Shown here one piece after another: positions 27,325 to 35,616 of a stretch of 64,000 nucleotides of DNA. The notes under the pieces were generated by a model. That model searched no databases. It had not been told where the DNA came from and was given only the letters and a program-made list of their open reading frames with translations. A program made the position numbers and the translations under genes. This DNA comes from Caulobacter sp. S45 (GTDB taxonomy: Bacteria; Pseudomonadota; Alphaproteobacteria; Caulobacterales; Caulobacteraceae), in the NCBI RefSeq assembly GCF_009765965.1, contig NZ_LMUL01000014.1, forward strand, positions 520,815-584,814, given 5' to 3'. The first letter of the stretch is position 1; each line of letters begins with the position of its first letter.

Positions 27325-29391
27325 ATGGCTCCGACGCGCGCGCTCGTCATCGGCGCCGGTGAGACCTCGGCCCTGATGCACCTGCCGGTGCTGAGCCGCC
27401 TGCGGAGACGTGGCCGGCTTGAGCTCGTCGAGATTTGCGACCTGCGCACGGACCGGGCGAGCATGGCCCAGGAGCGGTTCGGCTTCGCGAGAAACAGCGG
27501 CGACGCCCTTTCGGCGCTGCACCGCCCCGACATAACGGCGGTCTATCTGTTCGGCGACGCGCGCATGCACCATGAGCTCGGCATGGCGGCGCTCCGATGC
27601 GGCAAGCATCTGTTCGTCGAGAAGCCGATCGCGCCCAGCCACGCCGAAGCTCGTGAGATGGCGCAAGCGGCCAAACGCAAAGGCCTGATCGCCGTCGGCG
27701 GTCACAACCGGCGTTTCTACCGCTCGCTCGCAGAGGTCCGCAAACGCGGGGGTCGAGCGGGCTGGCGCTATGGCGAGGCGGTGTTCCACAAGCCGGCGTT
27801 CGGCGTCCTGCCACCGTTCGGCGCAACCAGTTGGTTGACGGCCAACGGAATCCACGCGCTGGACGCCCTGCTCTACGTCATGGACGGCCTGCCCGAAGAG
27901 ATAACGGCCATCGCCGACGGCGAGCGATACTCCGCCCTCATGCGCTGGCCGGACGGCGCGCAGGGCGTTTTCCTATGCGACAACACCGCCGGCGAGCGGC
28001 GAGAGGCCTACAGCTTCCACACCCCGGGCGAGAGCTGCCAGATTGACGACGCGGGCGTTCGCATCGTCGCCGCCGGTCAAGTCCGCGAGATCGCCGCGCC
28101 CGCCGTGGGCGATGGCTTCGAGGCCGAGCACGTGGCGTTCCTCGACGCCATAGACGATGGCGTTGAGCCCCTGCACAGTCTGGCCGCCCTCGCGCCGTCG
28201 CTTGAACTGGCCGAGCTGATCGAGGCCGGCTTTAGCGGCCGTATCGCCCGGCCGACGCCCCCCGTCCGTGTTCAGCCCCAGCCAAGACGCCCAGCCGGCG
28301 GGCCGATACTGATCGTCAACGCTGGGAGCTTGATGACCATCCTGGCGGCGACACCGGCTGGGCGGCCGCTCGTCGCCCTGGAGGATGTCCTGCGCTCGCC
28401 TCGCCCCCGCCCGGACATCGACTCGGCCCTGCTGGGGACCGGTCCGGCCGTCGTGACGGAGGATATCCTCGAGCGGCTGCCCAATCTTCGCGTCGCCGGT
28501 GTGGTGGGTCTGTCCTTTGCAAGGCATCGGCCGGACCTGCTGCTGGACCGCGGCGTGGCGCTGGTCAACGCCAGCCAGGCCTATGCCGACAGCGTCGCCG
28601 AGTTCGCCCTTGGACTCGCGATCCTGGCGCGCCGCCGTGGGTTCATCTCCGACCAGGTCATGCGGCGCGGAGGCTGGGGAACAACGCCACAGCCCGGTGG
28701 CTGGAAGGGCTTGGCGCTGTACACGGCCCAGGGACTCCGGCCCGCCGTCGCGGCCGTCGGCCTGGAGAGCGCCTTGCTGGGGGCGTGGCGCAAGACCAGG
28801 CCTTTGCACGGTCTCGGCGCGGCCGCCGCCAGCCCGATCCGGGACCTGCGAGGCGCGAAGGTGGGTCTGCTCGGTTGGAGCGCCAACGCCCGCGCTTTCG
28901 CGGCGCGCCTGCTGGCGGCGGGGGCGACCGTCGCCGTCTTTTCCGAACACGCCGCCCCCGACGACATCCGGCAGGCGGGCGCTTCGGCGGTCGCCCTCGG
29001 GGAGGCCTTGGCCGCCGACATCGTCTCGCTGCATCGCGGCCTGACGCCTGGGACTCGCCATTTTCTGGGGGCCGCAGAACTGGCGAGGCTTCGCCCGGGG
29101 ACGGTTCTGATCAATATCGCGCGCGCCGCCCTAATCGATCCGGACGCCCTGTTCGCGCGATTGAAGCGGGGCGACATCTTCGCCTGCCTCGACGTGTTCG
29201 AAGTCGAGCCGCCGGCCGCCGCCGCTCCCCTGCGTCGTCTGCCCAACGTCTTTCTGACCTCGCACATCGCCGGCGGTTCCCGGGACCTCCAGGTCACCGC
29301 CCTCAAGGAGGTGCTCGATAAGATCGATCGCCACCTCGCCGGCGACCCCGGCTTGGCCGTCTCTGGCGAGCGCCTATGGACCATGACGTGA
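27325..29391 (+). CDS. Fusion: GFO/IDH/MocA oxidoreductase + D-2-hydroxyacid dehydrogenase-like
   Basis: 688 residues with two dehydrogenase modules. Residues 1 to about 315 form a GFO/IDH/MocA protein (nucleotide loop VIGAGETSAL, FVEKPIAPSHAEA near 98, GGHNRRFYRS). Residues about 325-688 resemble D-isomer-specific 2-hydroxyacid dehydrogenases and keep the catalytic Arg (NIARAAL, about 598), Glu (VFEVEP, about 624) and His (TSHIAGG, about 646). The second Rossmann loop reads VGLLGWSANARAF instead of GxGxxG, so cofactor binding may be weak. A two-step sugar or hydroxy-acid oxidation/reduction on a nucleotide sugar is plausible. The following methyltransferase gene overlaps its end by 16 bases. 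Confidence 0.85.
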   Translation: MAPTRALVIGAGETSALMHLPVLSRLRRRGRLELVEICDLRTDRASMAQERFGFARNSGDALSALHRPDITAVYLFGDARMHHELGMAALRCGKHLFVEKPIAPSHAEAREMAQAAKRKGLIAVGGHNRRFYRSLAEVRKRGGRAGWRYGEAVFHKPAFGVLPPFGATSWLTANGIHALDALLYVMDGLPEEITAIADGERYSALMRWPDGAQGVFLCDNTAGERREAYSFHTPGESCQIDDAGVRIVAAGQVREIAAPAVGDGFEAEHVAFLDAIDDGVEPLHSLAALAPSLELAELIEAGFSGRIARPTPPVRVQPQPRRPAGGPILIVNAGSLMTILAATPAGRPLVALEDVLRSPRPRPDIDSALLGTGPAVVTEDILERLPNLRVAGVVGLSFARHRPDLLLDRGVALVNASQAYADSVAEFALGLAILARRRGFISDQVMRRGGWGTTPQPGGWKGLALYTAQGLRPAVAAVGLESALLGAWRKTRPLHGLGAAAASPIRDLRGAKVGLLGWSANARAFAARLLAAGATVAVFSEHAAPDDIRQAGASAVALGEALAADIVSLHRGLTPGTRHFLGAAELARLRPGTVLINIARAALIDPDALFARLKRGDIFACLDVFEVEPPAAAAPLRRLPNVFLTSHIAGGSRDLQVTALKEVLDKIDRHLAGDPGLAVSGERLWTMT

Positions 29392-30089
29392 TGCGCCAAG
29401 CGTTGTCTTTGGGACGGGCGTCCTGGCGGCGGGTCCGGTTCGAGCTCGCGCGGCGCCTGCGCCCCGCCGTCGAGGGCCGGTTCCAACCCTATAACCACAC
29501 GCTTCCGGATCGCTATCCGTGGCTGTTCGACTTCGCGGCGGCCGCGCTCCGGGACGCCGCCTCCCCTCGCCTGCTGTCGTTCGGATGCTCTCACGGCGAG
29601 GAGGCTTTCAGCCTTCGGCGACGCCTGCCCTCGGCGGTCATCAAGGGCGTCGACATCGATCCAGCCAACATCGCGGCCTGCCTTGCGCGATCGCACCGTT
29701 CGAACGAAGCCCGAATGGGCTTCGAGGTTGGATCGAGCGCGCGCAACGAGCCCAGCGATCACTACGACGCGGTGTTCTGCCTCGCCGTGCTCTGCCACGG
29801 GGATCTGACCGTTTCGCGCGCTCAGCGCAGCGAACCCCTCATGCGCTTCCAGGACTTCGAGCGGAGCGTCGTCGACCTGGCGCGCTGCCTGAAGCCGGGC
29901 GGCCTCCTGTTTCTGCACACCACCAATTTCCGCTTCTGCGATATCATCGCGGCCGAGGGTTTCGACGTCGTCCTCGAGGCGCGTCCCTCCCAAATGGCGC
30001 CTGACGTCCTGTTCGATCGCGAAGGCCGGCTGATGCCGGGCGAACGTTACCTTCCCGTGGGCTTCCGCAAGCGGAAGCCGCCGGCATGA
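29376..30089 (+). CDS. Class I SAM-dependent methyltransferase
   Basis: 237 residues. SAM-binding motif I reads RLLSFGCSHGEEAFSL, followed by KGVDIDPANIAA (acidic loop), YDAVFCLAVLCHG and CLKPGGLLFLHTTNF. It overlaps the fused dehydrogenase gene and the next gene (ATGA), so it belongs to one operon. It probably methylates the product of the neighbouring oxidoreductase or a sugar residue; the acceptor is unknown. Confidence 0.8.
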   Translation: MDHDVMRQALSLGRASWRRVRFELARRLRPAVEGRFQPYNHTLPDRYPWLFDFAAAALRDAASPRLLSFGCSHGEEAFSLRRRLPSAVIKGVDIDPANIAACLARSHRSNEARMGFEVGSSARNEPSDHYDAVFCLAVLCHGDLTVSRAQRSEPLMRFQDFERSVVDLARCLKPGGLLFLHTTNFRFCDIIAAEGFDVVLEARPSQMAPDVLFDREGRLMPGERYLPVGFRKRKPPA

Positions 30090-31636
30090 CCCGCCCAGCC
30101 ATGCCGGTCCAGCAGCGCCATCTCGAGCTTGTCGACGAAATCGAGCAGCGCTTCGATGTCGCCACCTGGCGTGGCGGCGATGTCGATCTGTGGCCGCTCG
30201 CGCGGATGGACCTGTTCCTGGACATGTTCAGGGCGAACGGCGGCGACACCGCCCAACCACGCCCCTCGGCCATGGAGCGCTTGGCCGGAGGTCTCGCCAC
30301 CCCGCTGAGCAATGCCTGGAAGAGCCGCCGCGATCTCGAACACTGGCGGCCCTGGCCGAGACCCGCCGACGCCATCCTGCTGGGCGACGGGGTGTCGCTG
30401 GACAAACTCTCCGGCGCCTGGCGCGACCGTCACGGCGAGGCGGTGATGGCCGCGCTGGAGCGGCAGGGCCGGACGACCTTCCTCATGCAGCCCGGCGGCC
30501 TGGATCGCCTGCCCTGGGCGCGTCCGACCTTCGCCGCCAACGGAATCGCCGTCGGCGGCGCCTTGGCGGCGGCGCTTGGTCGGAGGCTCCGGCTCGAACT
30601 GCCCGATCATACCGCTGTTCTCGATGCCTTGCGCGATCAGGGCGTCCAGGCCCCATCCCTCACCCTCGGCCGGATTCACAAGCGGGCCTGCACGACGGCG
30701 GCGGCGGCCTCGCAGTTCCAGCGGGTCCTGCGCCGCGTTCGGCCGCGCCTGGCCTTCGTCGTCACCTACTATGCAGGGCTCGGCCCGGCCTTCGCGCTCG
30801 CCTGCCGCAGGGAGGGTGTGCTGTGCGTCGATCTCCAGCATTGCCCGCACGAGGGCAGGCACAGGGCCTATCATTGGCGGCGGCTTCCAGAGCACGGCTA
30901 TTCGACCCTGCCCGCCGCTTTCTGGACCTGGACGGCCGAGGAGGCGCAGCACATCGCGCAATGGGGCGACGGCCGGGCGTCGCGCTGGCATGCAGCGCTC
31001 CATGGCGGGCATTCGCAGCTCGCCCCCTATCTGGACGACTGGGCCGTCGGCACATGCGCCTGGGATGAGCGATTTGCGGCCATGTCCGATGTCGGCTTCG
31101 AGCGCGAGATCCTGGTCGCCCTACAGCCGATCGGCGGGCGACGCGCGGTCTGGGAGACGCTGGCGCGGCAGATCCAGGCGGCGCCCGCCACCTGGCGCTG
31201 GTGGATACGCCGGCATCCGGCCTCATCGCCCTTTCAGGACGCCGAACACCATGACCTGCTGGCGATGCAGCGGCCCAATGTGGTGGTCGAGGCGGCGTCC
31301 GAGTTCCCGCTGCCGGCGCTGCTACGGCGCATGAGCGCCCTGGTCTCACTGGCGTCGGGCGCCTCGGCTGAGGCGGCCGCCTTCGGCGTCCCGGCATTGT
31401 TCCTGGATCCGGGCGCGCTCGGCGCCTTTCCAGGACTCGTCGCGCGCGGCCAGGCCGAGCTCATCGATGTCGCCGATGTGGCGTCGCGCATCGCCAGCCT
31501 GCCCGCCCGATCCGTACGCGCCGCCTGGCGCCCGCCGCCGCCGATCGGAGACACCTTGAAACGGCTGGAGGAGATGGCCGAGCCGTACCGCCGCCGCTGC
31601 CAGTCCGCGCCCCTAGAAGGACGCCGCCACGGCTGA
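30086..31636 (+). CDS. GT-B-like protein of unknown specificity
   Basis: 516 residues, no certain family. The fold pattern (DAILLGDGVSLDKL; RPRLAFVVTYYAGLGPAFALACRREGV; DLQHCPHEGRH; ILVALQPIGGRRAVWETL; WWIRRHPASS; LVSLASGASAEAAAFGVPALFLDPG) resembles the capsule/CDP-glycerol or KDO-type GT-B transferases, where the HP and the S-x-x-x-x-E-A-x-x-x-G-x-P segments bind the donor. No membrane segment. It overlaps the methyltransferase gene by four bases and is convergent with the HprK-like gene (24-base overlap). I would call it a putative glycosyl- or polyol-phosphate transferase. Confidence 0.55.
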   Translation: MTRPAMPVQQRHLELVDEIEQRFDVATWRGGDVDLWPLARMDLFLDMFRANGGDTAQPRPSAMERLAGGLATPLSNAWKSRRDLEHWRPWPRPADAILLGDGVSLDKLSGAWRDRHGEAVMAALERQGRTTFLMQPGGLDRLPWARPTFAANGIAVGGALAAALGRRLRLELPDHTAVLDALRDQGVQAPSLTLGRIHKRACTTAAAASQFQRVLRRVRPRLAFVVTYYAGLGPAFALACRREGVLCVDLQHCPHEGRHRAYHWRRLPEHGYSTLPAAFWTWTAEEAQHIAQWGDGRASRWHAALHGGHSQLAPYLDDWAVGTCAWDERFAAMSDVGFEREILVALQPIGGRRAVWETLARQIQAAPATWRWWIRRHPASSPFQDAEHHDLLAMQRPNVVVEAASEFPLPALLRRMSALVSLASGASAEAAAFGVPALFLDPGALGAFPGLVARGQAELIDVADVASRIASLPARSVRAAWRPPPPIGDTLKRLEEMAEPYRRRCQSAPLEGRRHG

Positions 31637-32500
31637 AGCGACGCCGGAACCGAACCGCGTCATCAGCATGTCGATCGCAGCGGCGGGATCGCGCGCCAGG
31701 GTCAGCCGCCAGGCGCCGGACGCCGTCAAGGCCGCGGCCGCCTCGGCGGATTCCCGCCTCAAGAGATCGAAACCGGGCTCCAGCCGCGCCAGTGCGTTCG
31801 TCGCGACCGAGGCCTCGATCGGGTCCAGCCGGATCTGATCGTCCCGTTCCAACAGCACGACGGCCGCGTGGTCCGCCACAGGCGCCTCCGACCCGGGCGT
31901 CAGCGGCACGACGGCCTTCAGCTTACCGGCGCGCAGACGCGTCTCCTGAATGAACCCGGGCGCATCGGCCGGGAACACATGCAGAGGGCGTGGGAATCCC
32001 CAGACCCGCAAGCGGGGTTGCAGCTGGATGTATACCGTGTCGTCCGAAAGGATCTTCAGACCCCGCGCCATAGCAGCAAGGCTGAGCGTGCTCTTGCCCG
32101 ATCCGCTCGGGCCAGCCAGCAGCACCGCGGTCTTGCCGCACATCACTCCCGCGGCGTGGACAGGCGTGCGCCCCGATCGGGTCAACAGGAACAGCAACAA
32201 GGTGTCGAGCGCCTCGCTGGCCAGACGGCCGGGCTGTCCCACCAGATCCCACGGAACCTTGCAGAAGGCCGTCAAGGTCCGCGCATCGGCCCCAAATTCG
32301 AAGCCTGAACCTATCGACCGCAGGCGCGCACCCTCGACCTCGATCCGGGTCGGTTCGCTGGACGCCGCATCGCCGAGCGTCAGTTCCAGCTCGATCGCGG
32401 GACCGTCCGCGGCTCGGCCCACTGGCCAGGCGGCGTACGCCTCGGCGGCCGCAGCGAGGACAGCAGGTTCGGCGCTCCGGATCACCACCGGCCTGTTCAT
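31613..32500 (-). CDS. HPr-kinase-like protein (HprK-related)
   Basis: About 295 residues. The central P-loop AGPSGSGKSTLSLA (about residue 130) preceded by HAAGV and followed by ILSDDTVYI matches the HprK C-terminal kinase core. The serine kinase N-terminal domain of true HprK is replaced by a shorter region. Such HprK-related proteins occur beside an NTP_transf_5 protein in exosortase-linked polysaccharide loci and in some lasso-peptide clusters, where they phosphorylate or otherwise process a small partner. Here the NTP_transf_5 gene is at 37148, but no PqqD or HPr gene was found. The start could also be a TTG at 32536. Confidence 0.8.
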   Translation of the reverse strand: MNRPVVIRSAEPAVLAAAAEAYAAWPVGRAADGPAIELELTLGDAASSEPTRIEVEGARLRSIGSGFEFGADARTLTAFCKVPWDLVGQPGRLASEALDTLLLFLLTRSGRTPVHAAGVMCGKTAVLLAGPSGSGKSTLSLAAMARGLKILSDDTVYIQLQPRLRVWGFPRPLHVFPADAPGFIQETRLRAGKLKAVVPLTPGSEAPVADHAAVVLLERDDQIRLDPIEASVATNALARLEPGFDLLRRESAEAAAALTASGAWRLTLARDPAAAIDMLMTRFGSGVASAVAASF

Positions 32501-32597
32501 GATCAAGAGCTGCAGGGGCGCGACGGTCAATGTCAATCCAAAAGCCCATGGTTGATTTTAGCGCATTTTTATACTCGAAACGGTTGGATAGCCGCAA
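32501..32597. promoter_or_regulatory. Divergent promoter region between HprK-like and radical SAM genes
   Basis: 97 bases, distinctly AT-rich against its surroundings (TTGATTTTAGCGCATTTTTATACT at about 32552-32575), between two divergent starts. It likely carries promoters for both. No convincing palindrome seen. Confidence 0.45.
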
Positions 32598-33995
32598 ATG
32601 ATTCTTCTGGCGCATTCGTATTTTCTGAATATAGATGCCAAGCAACTGGCAAAAATGAAGCCGTATTCCCCATTATCGACATTGATACTTGCTTCTATGC
32701 TGCGGGATAATGGCCATCAGGTCGCGATGTTCGACGCCACCTTCGCCACTGGCGTCGAGGATTTCGCCGCCGCGCTCGAGGCGCACAGGCCGACCATCGT
32801 CGTGGTGATGGAGGACAACTTCAATTTCCTCACCAAGATGTGCACCACGACCCGGCGGGAGACCGCCTTGGCGATGGTCGGCGCGGCGCGGGCGAGAGGC
32901 AGCCGGGTCGTCGTCAACGGTCCCGACGCGGCCGATCATCCGGCCCTCTATCTGGCCGCGGGCGCGGAGGCGGTGGCGCTTGGCGAAGGCGAGATGGCCG
33001 TGGCCGAACTCGTGCGCATCTGGGCGCACGCCGAAGGCTCGAGCGACGATGTCGCCGGCCTGGTCTTGCCAGGATCTGCAGGCCTGATCACCACGCGTCC
33101 TCGCGGCCCGATCCGCGATCTCGACGGCCTGCCGCCGCCGGCCTGGGACCTGCTCGACATCGAGGCCTACCGCCGCGCCTGGCGTGGCGCGCACGGCGAA
33201 TTCTCCTGGAACATGGCGAGTTCCCGAGGCTGTCCCTACACTTGCAACTGGTGTGCGAAGCCGACCTTCGGCCGCCGCTACACCGTGCGCTCACCCGCCG
33301 ATGTGGTGCGCGAGATTGCGCGCCTGAAGGTCGGGGTCGCCCCGGACCATATCTGGTTCGCCGACGACATCTTCGGTCTCGACGTCGACTGGACCACGAC
33401 GCTGGCCCAGCTCATCGAGGACGCGGGCTGCCGCATCCCCTTCACCCTCCAATCCCGGGTCAATCTCATGACCGACGCCATGGTCGACGCCCTGGCCCGG
33501 GCGGGCGCGCGCGAGGTCTGGCTCGGCGTCGAGTCCGGCTCGCAGAAGGTGCTCGATGCGATGGACAAGGGCGCGACCGTCGAGGCCGCGCGTACGGCGA
33601 CCCGCACGCTCAAGGCGCATGGCGTGCGCGCCTGCTGGTTCATCCAGCTCGGCTATCCGTCGGAAAACTGGGAGGACATCCTCTCCACCCGCGACCTCAT
33701 CCGTGCGGAGCGGCCGGACGAGATCGGCGTGTCGGTGGCCTACCCGCTCCCCGGAACAGAGTTCCATGCCCAGGTTCAAGCCCAGCTGGGCCGCCAGCGC
33801 AATTGGAAGGACACAGGCGAGCTGGCCATGCTGTTCCAGGGCGCCTATTCCACCGCGCTCTACCGCAAGGTCCGCAACGTCCTGCATGCGGAAGTGGAGG
33901 CTGGCGTCGATAACGACGGCGCCTGGAGCCGCCTCGAGGTAGACGCCCACCACCATCGTTCGCCCCGTCCGTTCCAGCTTTCGCTCGAGGCCTGA
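32598..33995 (+). CDS. B12-binding-domain radical SAM protein
   Basis: 465 residues. N-terminal cobalamin-binding-like Rossmann domain (KMKPYSPLSTLILASMLRDN, then DATFATGV, to about 145), then a radical SAM core with the 4Fe-4S motif SRGCPYTCNWC (cysteines at about 211, 215, 218), EVWLGVESGSQ and VSVAYPLPGTEF. This is the BchE/HpnP-like class that performs methylations or other radical changes on unactivated carbons. The strict DxHxxG cobalamin motif was not seen, as in many members. It heads an operon: methyltransferase genes follow after two bases and by overlap. Confidence 0.88.
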   Translation: MILLAHSYFLNIDAKQLAKMKPYSPLSTLILASMLRDNGHQVAMFDATFATGVEDFAAALEAHRPTIVVVMEDNFNFLTKMCTTTRRETALAMVGAARARGSRVVVNGPDAADHPALYLAAGAEAVALGEGEMAVAELVRIWAHAEGSSDDVAGLVLPGSAGLITTRPRGPIRDLDGLPPPAWDLLDIEAYRRAWRGAHGEFSWNMASSRGCPYTCNWCAKPTFGRRYTVRSPADVVREIARLKVGVAPDHIWFADDIFGLDVDWTTTLAQLIEDAGCRIPFTLQSRVNLMTDAMVDALARAGAREVWLGVESGSQKVLDAMDKGATVEAARTATRTLKAHGVRACWFIQLGYPSENWEDILSTRDLIRAERPDEIGVSVAYPLPGTEFHAQVQAQLGRQRNWKDTGELAMLFQGAYSTALYRKVRNVLHAEVEAGVDNDGAWSRLEVDAHHHRSPRPFQLSLEA

Positions 33996-33997
33996 GC

Positions 33998-34816
33998 GTG
34001 ACGTCCCCACAGGTCTCGTCCGCGGCCGCCGCAGCCTTCGACGCCGTCGCCGAGCGGTTCGACGCGCGCTTTTCCCCCTGGCTCAGCGTCGCCGCCCAGA
34101 GGCGCGCCGTACGAACGGCGCTGGCGCAGGCGTTCCCGCCTGGCGCGAGCCTGATCGAGATCGGCGGGGGCACGGGCGAAGACGCGCTATGGCTGGTCGA
34201 GCGCGGGCGACAGGTGCTGTTGACCGACGCCTCCCCGCGGATGGTCCAGATGGCGTCCGCCAAGTTCCGGGCTAGCGCCGGCGCTAGCGCGGAAACCTGC
34301 GCAGCGGAGGACCTGGCCCAGCTGGCGGGCCGGATCGAGGCGCGGTTCGACGGGGCTTACTCCAACTTCGCAGCTCTGAACTGTGTCAGCGACCTGGCGC
34401 CGTTCGCGGCGGGCCTCGCCAAGCTGTTGCGCCCAGGCGCGCCGGCCCTGCTGGTGATCTTCGGTTGCGTCTGCCCTGGCGAGTGGCTGGTCGAGACCCT
34501 GCATCGGCGGCCCAAGAACGTCCTCCGACGCCTCGCCGCCGGCGACCAGCCCGCGCGCCTGGGCGGCCGCGAGTTCACCGTCCGCTATCATCGCCGCCAA
34601 GACCTCGAACGCGCCATGGCCCCCTGGTTCCGGCCGGCAGGCCGACGAGGCGTGGGCGTCTTCGTCCCGCCGAGCGCCGCGGAGCCGTGGGTTTCGCGCC
34701 ATCCGCAGCTTCTGCGGACGCTGGAAACCCTGGACCGCAGCTTGGCCGCGCCCCTTTCGGGGCTTGGCGACCACATCCTCTACCGCTTCGAGCGAACCGG
34801 CGCAGAGGCTCAATGA
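33998..34816 (+). CDS. Class I SAM-dependent methyltransferase
   Basis: 272 residues starting with GTG two bases after the radical SAM stop. UbiE/BioC-like features: AFDAVAERFDARF, motif I LIEIGGGTGEDALWL, LLTDASPRMV, FDGAYSNFAALNCV and LRPGAPALLVIFG. The next methyltransferase overlaps it by ATGA. The acceptor is unknown; its position suggests it acts on the same substrate as the radical SAM enzyme. Confidence 0.82.
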   Translation: MTSPQVSSAAAAAFDAVAERFDARFSPWLSVAAQRRAVRTALAQAFPPGASLIEIGGGTGEDALWLVERGRQVLLTDASPRMVQMASAKFRASAGASAETCAAEDLAQLAGRIEARFDGAYSNFAALNCVSDLAPFAAGLAKLLRPGAPALLVIFGCVCPGEWLVETLHRRPKNVLRRLAAGDQPARLGGREFTVRYHRRQDLERAMAPWFRPAGRRGVGVFVPPSAAEPWVSRHPQLLRTLETLDRSLAAPLSGLGDHILYRFERTGAEAQ

Positions 34817-35616
34817 GCGCGTCCTCACTGCAAAGGTTCGCCAAGGACTACGCCGTCCAGCGTGAAGCGGAGGGGCGCGGCTATGCGGGCGATGAGCTGT
34901 TCGCCCTGCCCTACATCCAATCCGGCCCGCTCGCGCGACAATGGGCGGTGCGCGCCCGCAGCTTCGACGCCTTCCGCCGTCGGGTGATCCGCCCGATGGC
35001 CACGACCCTCGGCCGGCCGCTGGAACTACTCGACCTCGGGGCCGGCAATGGCTGGCTGAGCTATCGGGTGGCGCGGGAGGGGCACCGCGCCCTCGCGCTC
35101 GATATCCGCGACGATCGCATCGACGGCCTCGGCGCCAGCGAGCCTTTCCTGCAAAGGGCGGACGGACGGATGCAGATCGCCGTCGCCGGCTTCGACCAGA
35201 TCCCGGCTCAGAACCACAGTTTCGACATCGCAGTCTTCAACGCCTCGCTGCACTACGCCACCGACCTCGCCGCCGTCCTGGCGGAGGCGGCGCGCGTGGT
35301 GCGGCCGGGCGGCCGACTCGTGATCCTGGATTCCCCCTTCTATCGCCGCGAAGCGGACGGCCTGGCCATGGTGGCGGAAAAGATCGCCGACGCGTCCCGG
35401 CGTTTCGGCTCGCGGGCCGAAACGCTGATGTCCTTGCCCTTCATCGAATTCCTAACCCGCGCGCGGCTGGCCGCGACGGCGACGGCCGCCGGCGTGGCGT
35501 GGCGCAGGTCGCGGGTCCTCTACCCGCTCTGGTACGAGCTTCGCCCGCTGACGGCGAAGCTGCGCGGCGCGCGTGCGCCGTCCCGTTTTGACCTTTGGAT
35601 CGGTGCGCGGCCTTGA
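34813..35616 (+). CDS. Class I SAM-dependent methyltransferase
   Basis: 267 residues. Motif I is LELLDLGAGNGWLSYRVA, the acidic loop is ALDIRDDRIDGL, then FDIAVFNASLHYATDL and VVRPGGRLVILDSPFY. The N-terminal part (QRFAKDYAVQREAEGRGYA) resembles SAM enzymes that act on carrier-bound or lipid substrates. It overlaps both neighbours by four bases. Two adjacent, non-similar methyltransferases plus radical SAM enzymes imply multiple modifications of one product. Confidence 0.82.
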   Translation: MSASSLQRFAKDYAVQREAEGRGYAGDELFALPYIQSGPLARQWAVRARSFDAFRRRVIRPMATTLGRPLELLDLGAGNGWLSYRVAREGHRALALDIRDDRIDGLGASEPFLQRADGRMQIAVAGFDQIPAQNHSFDIAVFNASLHYATDLAAVLAEAARVVRPGGRLVILDSPFYRREADGLAMVAEKIADASRRFGSRAETLMSLPFIEFLTRARLAATATAAGVAWRRSRVLYPLWYELRPLTAKLRGARAPSRFDLWIGARP

